This document shows, in pieces, positions 24,902-30,443 of a DNA stretch of 37,459 nt; the stretch's first letter is position 1, and each line of letters starts with the position of its first letter. The stretch covers positions 1 to 37,459 of IMG/VR virus record IMGVR_UViG_3300006224_000021. One strand, written 5' to 3'. This DNA comes from a virus. The position numbers were made by a program, and so were the translations under genes. The notes under the pieces are model-generated. The model was not told where the DNA came from. It did no database searches and worked only from the letters and a program-made list of their open reading frames with translations.

Positions 24902-26152
24902 TTATCTTGCTCCTAATACCATTTTTGGTACGCTTCTTGATTCGTAGCTATTAATGACATATCGCATTGCATCTACTGTATGATCGTTCTGTTTAACCGG
25001 GGCATCTTTCGTTTTGTCGTATCTATATTGCGAAATTTCTCTCAATGTTACCTTACATCGTTCACAGATTTTTATTGTATCGCTCTGAAAGTGCTTTTTT
25101 ACCCTGTCTATTCCTATATCAACAACATTCTTTGCTTTATGTATATTAAAGCCGTTCTTACGAAGTTCCGCTATCATCTCCGGACGGCTCGGATCTGCAT
25201 ATATACCACTAATTTTATACTTTATGTTAATTATGTCAAGTTTTTTCTTTATATCGTATGATTGCATACCACTCTCATATACCTCATCATATACTTGCCA
25301 TCTATTACCATCTGTGCCCATTACTACTATCGCACACGGTTGACCAAAACCAAAGTCTATACCAATAATATATTGTTTTGGTGCAAAATCTTTTAATAAG
25401 CCAACTGCTCGCTCATAACCTTTAAATACTAAACCAGTAAAATTATATGGACTCGCCTCATGCTCTTGTAGATACGTTTCTTCGGTTAGCTCCTTTCTCC
25501 GTTCCTCTAACCATTCTACATTATCAATCTTTGTATTATCTATTGATTTAAATAAAAAAGAATCCCAGTTCTTAAATTCTTCTTTGTTTTGACCTCGTAA
25601 ATATAAATCCCAGACCCAGTTTGTACCCTCAGGAGTTGTAATAAATAACGCCTTACCCTTCGTGTCCATCAACGTAGGGCTTAAATACTTTTCCCAGATT
25701 ATCTGTTTACTCTTAGCACACTCATCAAATATCATATAATCTACAGAATCACCAACCAACCCATCAGGCGTATCAGAACTCTTACATTTTATCTCAGTAC
25801 CATTTTTAAACTCAATAAATGGAGTGTCGGATTCCGATTTTTTCTTCACAATATTACTACCAAGTACTTGCTTTATTAAAAACGTGTCCCAGACCTCCCT
25901 AAATATCTTTCTGCTTAAATCATATGTCGGGGCCACTATCCATATTCTCTTTTTCCCCTCTTTGAAACTCTTAAAAATAAGAGCCTCAGCTTCTTTACTC
26001 GCACATAAGCTCTTACCAAAACGTCTACCGCATACAGCCACAACATTGTTCGCAACACTATTATGTATCTGCTCCTGAGCCGCATGAGGCTCATACTTAC
26101 ATAAATGAAACCAATAATTCTTCACTATGTCATTTATCATCTTATCATACAT
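24902..26152 (-). CDS. terL: Terminase large subunit, 416 aa
   Basis: ATPase and nuclease motifs are in order: Walker A CGRRFGKS (residues 41-48), Walker B DYMIFDE (138-144), coupling motif FITTPEG (170-176), then RNase H-like nuclease acids in GIDFGFG (D266), ADPSRPE (D320) and NDHTVDAMRY (D394). It packages genomic DNA through the portal and cuts it. The length is typical for the short terminase group. The start is behind a GGTGAT site, and the gene opens the leftward transcript from the 26.2-26.7 kb control region. The presumed small subunit is about 6 kb away on the same strand. Confidence 0.95.
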   Translation of the reverse strand: MYDKMINDIVKNYWFHLCKYEPHAAQEQIHNSVANNVVAVCGRRFGKSLCASKEAEALIFKSFKEGKKRIWIVAPTYDLSRKIFREVWDTFLIKQVLGSNIVKKKSESDTPFIEFKNGTEIKCKSSDTPDGLVGDSVDYMIFDECAKSKQIIWEKYLSPTLMDTKGKALFITTPEGTNWVWDLYLRGQNKEEFKNWDSFLFKSIDNTKIDNVEWLEERRKELTEETYLQEHEASPYNFTGLVFKGYERAVGLLKDFAPKQYIIGIDFGFGQPCAIVVMGTDGNRWQVYDEVYESGMQSYDIKKKLDIINIKYKISGIYADPSRPEMIAELRKNGFNIHKAKNVVDIGIDRVKKHFQSDTIKICERCKVTLREISQYRYDKTKDAPVKQNDHTVDAMRYVINSYESRSVPKMVLGAR

Positions 26153-26306
26153 AATATCACCAACTTAAACGCTTGTCAATATCTCAATCAATCCCAATAT
26201 TTTTAACGAATTACCTTTCTCATTATAAATTTTCAACTCAAAACAGGGCATACCTATAACAATAATATCACTATTTTAAAACTTTCTACAAATTTTGCAC
26301 GAGATA

Positions 26307-26333
26307 GGGGGAGTTTTTCACCGCCGCCTCCCC
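26307..26333. repeat. GC-rich hairpin in the control region
   Basis: GGGGAG (26308-26313) pairs with CTCCCC (26328-26333) across a 14-base loop of C-rich sequence. Neither strand has a U tract at the right place for a normal terminator, so it may be a protein site or part of a packaging/origin structure. Confidence 0.35.
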
Positions 26334-26366
26334 ACCCCGACCCTACCATACCTATCCCGCCGAGCC

Positions 26367-26386
26367 GCTCTGGTGGCTGGTTTGAG
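26367..26386 (+). repeat. 20-bp direct repeat, copy 1
   Basis: GCTCTGGTGGCTGGTTTGAG is repeated exactly at 26472-26491, 105 bases downstream. It is followed by CGTATTATATG. The right half belongs to the TTTGAGYGT motif that recurs in the non-coding region near 29.3 kb. Confidence 0.85.
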
Positions 26387-26407
26387 CGTATTATATGTAT
26401 TGTTATG

Positions 26408-26426
26408 GTTGTATTAATAATACAAC
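26408..26426. promoter_or_regulatory. Perfect 19-base palindrome, probable operator
   Basis: GTTGTATTAATAATACAAC reads the same on both strands around its central base and sits midway between the two 20-bp direct repeats. Its size is that of a dimeric repressor site; the HTH proteins of this phage are possible binders (inference). Confidence 0.5.
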
Positions 26427-26471
26427 AGAGTTGATGTATTTGTTGTTATATTGATACGTGGTGTTAGTTGT

Positions 26472-26491
26472 GCTCTGGTGGCTGGTTTGAG
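26472..26491 (+). repeat. 20-bp direct repeat, copy 2
   Basis: Exact copy of the repeat at 26367. It continues TGTTATGG, which gives TTTGAGTGTTATGG, almost identical to the reverse-strand element at 29328-29341. Confidence 0.85.
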
Positions 26492-26622
26492 TGTTATGGC
26501 ATAGATATTGCATAGCGGGTTCGTGTTGCAAAATTGATACACGTTATTTTTTATTTATTTTTGATTTGTTTTTTATTGTATATCAAAAACTATGCCAATA
26601 TTATTTTAATATTTATAAGTGG

Positions 26623-26651
26623 TTGATATAATTAATAGTTCTCAATAAAAT
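26623..26651 (+). promoter_or_regulatory. Candidate promoter of the early operon
   Basis: TTGATA, a 17-base spacer and TAAAAT (5/6 each) lie about 105 bases before the first early gene. The region downstream has no stop to transcription. The gene at 26758 has its own AAAGGAG site. No experiment supports it. Confidence 0.45.
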
Positions 26652-26757
26652 AAATATATTTACAATATTTTATTAATAAAAAGCACAATTGGCACACCTG
26701 TTGCATTACTATATGTCGTAACATCAAGTTACAAAATAAAATCAAAGGAGCTTTAAA

Positions 26758-27474
26758 ATGAAAACCCAAAGTAATCGCAATAAGCTACAAGTAGTTGAGG
26801 CAACAATCGCCGTTGACAATGCGGCACGTGAGGACGTAATAATCCAAACAATTAGCGATAATGCAACCGCTAACATTGAAGCAAGTAAGGTAGAGTCTGA
26901 AATGATGTCAACATTAACCCCGTTGCAAGTACGCAACTATAAATACGAGAAAGCAATAAGAGAGCTTCTCGGGGATATGTATGATATTAAAATAGACAAG
27001 CCAGAACACTTGTTGCAAGTAGTAGGTGAGTTAAAAGTATCGCCAGAGCACAAGCTGTCTATAAAAGACAGTGTAGCACTTAAAGATATTGAGCTTGCAG
27101 ACGTTGAGTATGAAGGATACGAACACCAACGGTTGCAATCAATTGTTGACAAGTATGAGGCAAAAGTTGCTAATATGAGTGAGCGAGACCGCTTAATTAA
27201 TATTAGCAAAAAAGAAGCCGCCGAGTATTTAAAAGCGGCAAAGGTAATCTACGAATTACAAGTAAAGAAAACTCGTGAAGCTGGCGAGTATGACAAAGAA
27301 TTTGAAACAGCACTACAACTGGTTATAGGGGGAAATGGGAATATTAGCGTGCAAGAGTTACAAGCTAAGACTTGGACTGACAGAGATGCAAACAAACCAA
27401 ACGTACACCATAAAGCCAACAATGCAAGGGCTTGTAAGTGGGCTTTAATTGCATATAAAACTTTTAACAAGTAA
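26758..27474 (+). CDS. Early hypothetical protein, 238 aa
   Basis: First gene of the rightward early operon, with an AAAGGAG site. It is a charged, helical protein with an Asn/Ala-rich N-terminus (AVDNAAREDVIIQTISDNATANIEA), a middle with LTPLQVRNYKYEKAIRELLGDMYDI and KEAAEYLKAAKVIYELQVKKTREAGEYD, and a Lys/Asn-rich end. I recognise no family. Position suggests a function early in infection, such as host takeover or replication support; that is inference only. Confidence 0.75.
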   Translation: MKTQSNRNKLQVVEATIAVDNAAREDVIIQTISDNATANIEASKVESEMMSTLTPLQVRNYKYEKAIRELLGDMYDIKIDKPEHLLQVVGELKVSPEHKLSIKDSVALKDIELADVEYEGYEHQRLQSIVDKYEAKVANMSERDRLINISKKEAAEYLKAAKVIYELQVKKTREAGEYDKEFETALQLVIGGNGNISVQELQAKTWTDRDANKPNVHHKANNARACKWALIAYKTFNK

Positions 27475-27494
27475 CATAACAATAACAAGTATAG

Positions 27495-27517
27495 GTGGGA
27501 GGTGTTGAGCCTCCCAC
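27495..27517 (+). other. GC-rich RNA hairpin after the first early gene
   Basis: GTGGGAGG-TGTTGAG-CCTCCCAC forms a perfect 8-bp stem 20 bases after the stop at 27474. No U tract follows (AAAGGGGG instead, which is the ribosome binding site of the next gene), so it looks like an RNA stability or processing element, or a weak attenuator, rather than a terminator. Confidence 0.6.
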
Positions 27518-27532
27518 AAAGGGGGCTATAAT

Positions 27533-27661
27533 ATGAAAGCGATAATTATGTTATCTATTATAACGTTAGTACTGTTGTTTGCAAACGCCTTGTTTGCAAC
27601 GGCAGTTAATGTATTGGTTATACATCAAAACAAGATATTAGAATTAATGTCTTGCATATAA
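27533..27661 (+). CDS. Small membrane protein, 42 aa
   Basis: Preceded by an AGGGGG site directly after the hairpin. It has a Lys near the start followed by a long hydrophobic segment (AIIMLSIITLVLLFANALFAT, roughly residues 3-23) and a mostly polar end with a Cys. One transmembrane helix or an uncleaved signal anchor is likely. Function unknown; a small inner-membrane effector made early is a reasonable guess. Confidence 0.6.
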   Translation: MKAIIMLSIITLVLLFANALFATAVNVLVIHQNKILELMSCI

Positions 27662-27675
27662 ATATGAGGCTTATT

Positions 27676-27813
27676 ATGAAAAACATATCAAAAAACTTTG
27701 ACATTACAAGAGAATATAAAGGGCTTATCAAGCTTGGAAGTACAGGTTGGTATATGATAATCAAGATTATTATAGCTAACCACGAGTTTATAATTAAGAG
27801 AAGTATTAAATAA
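27676..27813 (+). CDS. Small basic hypothetical protein, 45 aa
   Basis: The ATG at 27676 is favoured by a GAGG site six bases upstream; an in-frame ATG at 27664 is possible. The product has a polar N-terminus (MKNISKNFDITREYKG) and a hydrophobic, Ile-rich C-terminal part (WYMIIKIIIANHEFIIKRSIK). It may associate with the membrane. No family recognised. Confidence 0.5.
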   Translation: MKNISKNFDITREYKGLIKLGSTGWYMIIKIIIANHEFIIKRSIK

Positions 27814-27854
27814 TAATTTATAGCCGACTGGCTGAAAACGTAAAGGAGAGAAAA

Positions 27855-27914
27855 ATGGAAACAGTGTTAAATGAAATATACAATGTCACCGAAAGAATAA
27901 AGGGGGTGATTTAA
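27855..27914 (+). CDS. Leader-like peptide of 19 aa upstream of the 27915 gene
   Basis: An AAAGGAGAG site precedes this 19-codon frame (METVLNEIYNVTERIKGVI), whose TAA directly abuts the ATG of the next gene. Its last codons (AAGGGGGTG) serve as the next ribosome binding site. It may be a translation-coupling leader or a real micro-protein. Confidence 0.45.
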   Translation: METVLNEIYNVTERIKGVI

Positions 27915-28274
27915 ATGACTGAACGTGAACAGGTTGAAAACTTAACGAGGAGGAAGTACGTATTGTTAATGAAAGACCTAATAAAACTACAACGTTCGTT
28001 TAAAGAGGTACATAGCCAAAGGTGGCTTAAAGACTTCTGGCAAGAGTATTTGGGGAGCTTTAGGCGGCTACTCTTGCTTGACATAAGACGTGAATTCCCA
28101 TTTGCAGACGTGCAAGTCTGCTGTAATTTATCGTTAAACAATCCGTCAAAGATTTTAAATGATGATTTTAAGGTATTGGTTACTATCAATAACAAGGTTT
28201 ATGCTGTTGAAAGACGGTGTAAATCTGTAACAAAAGAGCAAGTAAAGCTCTTCTATAAGAGGTGCTGGTTATGA
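27915..28274 (+). CDS. Early hypothetical protein, 119 aa
   Basis: Starts immediately after a leader peptide. Helical, basic N-terminal half (TRRKYVLLMKDLIKLQRSFKEVHSQRWLKDFW, FRRLLLLDIRREF) and a smaller beta-like C-terminal half (FKVLVTINNKVYAVERR). The high basic charge suggests nucleic acid binding, but no named domain is visible. It ends in an ATGA overlap with the next small gene. Confidence 0.65.
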   Translation: MTEREQVENLTRRKYVLLMKDLIKLQRSFKEVHSQRWLKDFWQEYLGSFRRLLLLDIRREFPFADVQVCCNLSLNNPSKILNDDFKVLVTINNKVYAVERRCKSVTKEQVKLFYKRCWL

Positions 28275-28369
28275 TTAAGGGCAATTTAAAACCTTCTCTA
28301 ATTGACTGTGTACTGTTATTTTTAATTGCCTTGATATATATTATGGCAATGCGAATTTACGAGCTTTAA
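28271..28369 (+). CDS. Small membrane protein, 32 aa
   Basis: Begins in an ATGA overlap with the preceding gene. Short positively charged start (MIKGNLK), then a hydrophobic stretch (LIDCVLLFLIALIYIMAM) and a short polar end. A single transmembrane helix. Function unknown. Confidence 0.55.
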   Translation: MIKGNLKPSLIDCVLLFLIALIYIMAMRIYEL

Positions 28370-28385
28370 AATTAATTATAGCGAA

Positions 28386-28407
28386 AAACGTCAAATATTT
28401 GACGTTT
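28386..28407. promoter_or_regulatory. Perfect 22-base palindrome, probable operator
   Basis: AAACGTCAAAT is followed directly by its reverse complement ATTTGACGTTT. It opens a compact regulatory stretch (28370-28505) with no gene. Its TTTGACGT arm also forms the -35 of the candidate late promoter at 20918-20946. Size and symmetry fit a repressor or activator site. Confidence 0.6.
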
Positions 28408-28455
28408 CTACAAAATTGTAGAATTTTATATGAGCAGTTTCTACAAAATTGTAGA
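28404..28455 (+). repeat. Pair of 19-bp hairpin repeats resembling Cas12a crRNA repeats
   Basis: GTTTCTACAAAATTGTAGA occurs at 28404-28422 and 28437-28455, spaced 33 bases apart with a 14-base gap. Each forms a TCTAC/GTAGA stem; the second continues with T, giving TTTCTAC-AAAATT-GTAGAT, very close to the mature type V-A repeat (TTTCTAC-loop-GTAGAT) but with a six-base loop. No cas gene is present. Both an anti-CRISPR decoy RNA and a plain double operator spaced three helical turns apart fit. Confidence 0.6.
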
Positions 28456-28464
28456 TTAGTATAG

Positions 28465-28494
28465 TTATTAACATTTTATTAACAGTTTATTAAC
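28465..28494 (+). repeat. Three TTATTAAC iterons, 11 bp period
   Basis: TTATTAAC starts at 28465, 28476 and 28487, one copy per helical turn. They lie just after the two hairpin repeats and before the ribosome binding site of the next gene. This spacing is typical of iterons or cooperative operators, including AT-rich unwinding elements near origins. Confidence 0.55.
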
Positions 28495-28505
28495 GGCGGT
28501 GATTT

Positions 28506-28592
28506 ATGAGATTAAGGAATGATACAAAACTTTATTATATTAGACTAATATTAAATGACCTAAAGAGGTTATTTAAGAGGAGAAGAGTATGA
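28506..28592 (+). CDS. Very small basic peptide, 28 aa
   Basis: Starts after GGCGGTG and ends in an ATGA overlap with the next gene. Rich in Arg, Lys and Leu (MRLRNDTKLYYIRLILN... ending KRRRV). Its end carries AAGAGGAGAAGAG, the ribosome binding site of the following gene. May be a leader or a nucleic-acid-binding peptide. Confidence 0.45.
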   Translation: MRLRNDTKLYYIRLILNDLKRLFKRRRV

Positions 28593-28921
28593 AATACGGC
28601 AAAATTAAAAAAAATGATATGGTAAAAATTTGTTCCAGTGAGATAAGGAATCACAATGATATAGCCCAAGATAGCGATGTTAATAATGTCAGAAGACACA
28701 ACTATTATAGTGAAATTATAAATTTATTGGCTCATATTAATGCCAGAAAGACTATGTATAAAAATAAACTTCTAACTGAAACAGAAGAAAACTGGATACT
28801 CCTATTAGATAAAGCTATTAGTGATTTAGATGAGCTTTCCAATACAATAATAAATACAATGTCTTCTAAAATTGATGAGCTTGAGAATAAACATAGTATG
28901 TTGTTAAGGAGGTATTTATGA
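28589..28921 (+). CDS. Early coiled-coil hypothetical protein, 110 aa
   Basis: Strong AAGAGGAG site within the preceding gene. The C-terminal two thirds are helical and charged (HYN...INLLAHINARKTMYKNKLLTE, LLDKAISDLDELSNTI, KIDELENKHSMLLRR) and probably form a coiled coil. No family recognised. Coupled by an ATGA overlap to the zinc-finger-like gene that follows. Confidence 0.65.
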   Translation: MKYGKIKKNDMVKICSSEIRNHNDIAQDSDVNNVRRHNYYSEIINLLAHINARKTMYKNKLLTETEENWILLLDKAISDLDELSNTIINTMSSKIDELENKHSMLLRRYL

Positions 28922-29148
28922 TAATCCAAAGGTCTGAACTAATAAATTATTTAATGAGCAGAAATGTCCGTAAAAGTCGTACCACTCCGATAGAGAGGTT
29001 ATGTGTAGATTGTGGTGAGAGACCAAGTTATAATAGAGAGGGTCTTTGTGTATGTTGTCAAAGAGAGATGAAACGGAAAGAGACTCTTGATTTAGAGTGT
29101 TCACTTTTGAGCGAGTCAGTTTTGTTTAATTTTGACGGTAGTTTTTAG
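28918..29148 (+). CDS. Zinc-finger-like small protein, 76 aa
   Basis: A basic N-terminus (SRNVRKSRTTPIERL) leads to CVDCGERPSYNREGLCVCC (Cys 29, 32, 44, 46, 47), a C-x2-C...C-x-C-C zinc-binding knuckle, then a polar tail ending LFNFDGSF. Proteins of this kind often bind DNA or RNA polymerase subunits in phages. It is the last gene before the 825-base non-coding region. Confidence 0.65.
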   Translation: MIIQRSELINYLMSRNVRKSRTTPIERLCVDCGERPSYNREGLCVCCQREMKRKETLDLECSLLSESVLFNFDGSF

Positions 29149-29270
29149 TATAAGAAAATATGCTGGTTATGGAGAAGAAATTAGTGTGATTTTTTTCTTA
29201 AAATTTTAGTTAATTTTTTAGTTAATTTTTAGGTAGTTTTTTGCTTATAATTTTTGATTTTTTTTTTACG

Positions 29271-29343
29271 AATTTGAGTGTATTTTGGAGAATTGTAATT
29301 AAAACATCAAAATATGGTAAAAACTAACCATAACGCTCAAATT
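29271..29343. repeat. Nested inverted repeat
   Basis: Outer arms AATTTGAGTGT (29271-29281) and ACGCTCAAATT (29333-29343) pair in 10 of 11 positions with one G-U in RNA. An inner TATGGT/ACCATA stem (29313-29332) lies inside. The outer arms contain the TTTGAGYGT motif also present twice at 26.4-26.5 kb. Confidence 0.6.
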
Positions 29344-29524
29344 TAAGTTATTTTTAAAAACTAATAGCTGTATAAGGGTTACCTTAAAATCTTTCATTTT
29401 AGACATACTACGTTTTGTTTTTTAGGTAATTCATAGTTTGGTTTTGGTAGTTTTTTAACGCTTTTTTCTTTTTTTGTTTGTTTTTTTTCTTTGTATTGGA
29501 AATGGTAATGGAGATTATACGTCA

Positions 29525-29605
29525 CGTTGAAAAATTTCAACGACCGTTGGATTTCGTTCATTGAACGTGGCGTTAACGAAAGTCAACGACCGTTGCGTTT
29601 CGTTG
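29525..29605. repeat. Cluster of CGTTG/CAACG repeats
   Basis: Within 81 bases the pentamer CGTTG or its complement occurs six times, partly as palindromes: CGTTGAAA-AA-TTTCAACG (29525-29542), CAACGACCGTTG at 29538 and again at 29584, and CGTTAACG at 29571. The two CAACGACCGTTG copies are 46 bases apart and both are followed by a TTTCGTT element. Two more CGTTG copies come at 29815 and 29825. Confidence 0.75.
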
Positions 29606-29660
29606 GAATGTTGAATAGTTTTAATAAGTTGTAAGACCAAAAGTGCTTATTTTTACAAGT

Positions 29661-29687
29661 GGGGGGGGTAGGTAAAGTGGGGGGGGG
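29661..29687 (+). repeat. Paired G8 and G9 tracts
   Basis: Eight G at 29661-29668 and nine G at 29679-29687 occur in the repeated context AAGTG(n)TAG. Such runs are exceptional in this AT-rich DNA. Together they can supply the four G runs of a quadruplex. Homopolymer length may be uncertain. Confidence 0.7.
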
Positions 29688-29856
29688 TAGTGTTTTTTTT
29701 GATTAAAATTAAGGTAAAAAAACAACACTGCCTCCTCGCCGAGTAAGGTACTTTTTTTATGCTCTTCAGGGGAGAGCGACCTAAAAACATCAAATTTGAA
29801 CGAAAAGCCGTTTTCGTTGGTTTTCGTTGGAATATTTTTAAAAAAACCTTGTTTTT

Positions 29857-29881
29857 ACCCTCAAAAATAAGGGTGTTTTTT
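29857..29881 (+). terminator. Terminator-like hairpin
   Basis: ACCCT-CAAAAATA-AGGGT followed by GTTTTTT. The stem is only 5 bp, so it would be weak. With no gene upstream for 700 bases, it could end an untranslated RNA made from this region. Confidence 0.4.
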
Positions 29882-29909
29882 GAGTACTTTTTGAGTAGTT
29901 TTTTGAGTA
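29876..29909 (+). repeat. Three TTTTTTGAGTA repeats
   Basis: T5-6 followed by GAGTA occurs three times, spaced 11 and 12 bases. The helical phasing and the site 65 bases before the next gene suggest operators or curved DNA. Confidence 0.55.
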
Positions 29910-29973
29910 TAAATTTGACTATAAAACCGACCTAAAAAATGGTACGGAATTTAAGATAAAAAGTAGACTAAAA

Positions 29974-30162
29974 ATGGAAGAAAAATTTTTATTACATTTG
30001 ATTTTTATTTTACTAATAGGGCTTTATATCTCACTCGTTGTCGGTCTACTGGGGTATAAGAATTTTAAAAAAGACAAAGCAGGATTTTATTGTGAGAAGT
30101 GTAAAACATTATACGAACTGAACGAACACGGCGAAGTAATTAACGAGGAGGTATGTAGATGA
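29974..30162 (+). CDS. Membrane-anchored zinc-ribbon-like protein, 62 aa
   Basis: One transmembrane helix at residues about 6-27 (LLHLIFILLIGLYISLVVGLLGY), a basic turn (KNFKKDK) and a short cytoplasmic part with CEKCKTLYELNEHGEV...C, resembling half of a zinc ribbon. No Shine-Dalgarno site is seen before the ATG. It overlaps the next gene by ATGA. Function unknown. Confidence 0.6.
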   Translation: MEEKFLLHLIFILLIGLYISLVVGLLGYKNFKKDKAGFYCEKCKTLYELNEHGEVINEEVCR

Positions 30163-30443
30163 ATTTACCTAAAAAAGACTTAGACACAATGTCAGAAGCA
30201 ATAGCGTTAAGTTCGCCTTCTGGCAGTATGTCAAAGCGAAGTAAGGATGCCGCACTAAAGAGGTTAGGGGATAAACTTTTCGGGGACAGGAGTTGTTTTG
30301 AAATTAAAGTAAAACAACCAACCGAGCAAGAATATATACAACAAACTATTGATTTGTATAAGAGAATTGGCAGTAAGAAGCTTTTAAAGCAGGCTATTAA
30401 ACTGGAGATAAAATTAAAAGAGTTAAAGGAGGCAACGCTATGA
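30159..30443 (+). CDS. Early hypothetical protein, 94 aa
   Basis: Starts after GAGGAGG within the previous gene and overlaps the next by ATGA. Sequence is polar with SGSMSKRSKDAALKRLGDKLFGD, then a helical end (EQEYIQQTIDLYKRIGSKKLLKQAIKLEIKLKEL). It is probably co-regulated with the DUF932 gene that follows. No family recognised. Confidence 0.65.
   Translation: MNLPKKDLDTMSEAIALSSPSGSMSKRSKDAALKRLGDKLFGDRSCFEIKVKQPTEQEYIQQTIDLYKRIGSKKLLKQAIKLEIKLKELKEATL

Larger units (their letters stand above)
26153..26757. other. Non-coding control region between divergent operons
   Basis: This 605-base stretch separates the leftward terminase gene from the rightward early operon and holds no credible gene. 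It contains a GC-rich island (about 26300-26380) unlike its AT-rich surroundings, a GGGGAG/CTCCCC hairpin, two 20-bp direct repeats, a 19-base palindrome and a promoter candidate for the early operon. It is a good candidate for divergent early/late control, possibly with replication or packaging start functions; cos/pac activity cannot be read from sequence alone. Confidence 0.65.
29149..29973. other. 825-base non-coding region, candidate replication origin/control region
   Basis: No credible gene on either strand. In order it holds AT-rich TTAGTTAATTTTT repeats (to about 29240), a nested inverted repeat (29271-29343), a T-rich stretch, a cluster of CGTTG/CAACG elements (29525-29605), two G tracts (29661-29687), a short GCTCT/AGAGC hairpin (29761-29777), tandem TTTTCGTTGG (29811-29830), a terminator-like hairpin (29857-29881) and three TTTTTTGAGTA repeats (29876-29909). 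Iterons beside AT-rich DNA are what phage origins look like; an untranslated RNA ending at the terminator is another possibility. Confidence 0.6.

Noticed and set aside
28404-28455. A CRISPR array
   Set aside because: Only two repeats with a 14-base gap, too short for a guide, and no cas genes. Kept as a repeat pair, not an array.
29688-29730. AGTGTT/AACACT inverted repeat around poly-T/poly-A next to the G tracts
   Set aside because: The pairing depends mostly on T and A runs with a bulge and could arise by chance in this composition.
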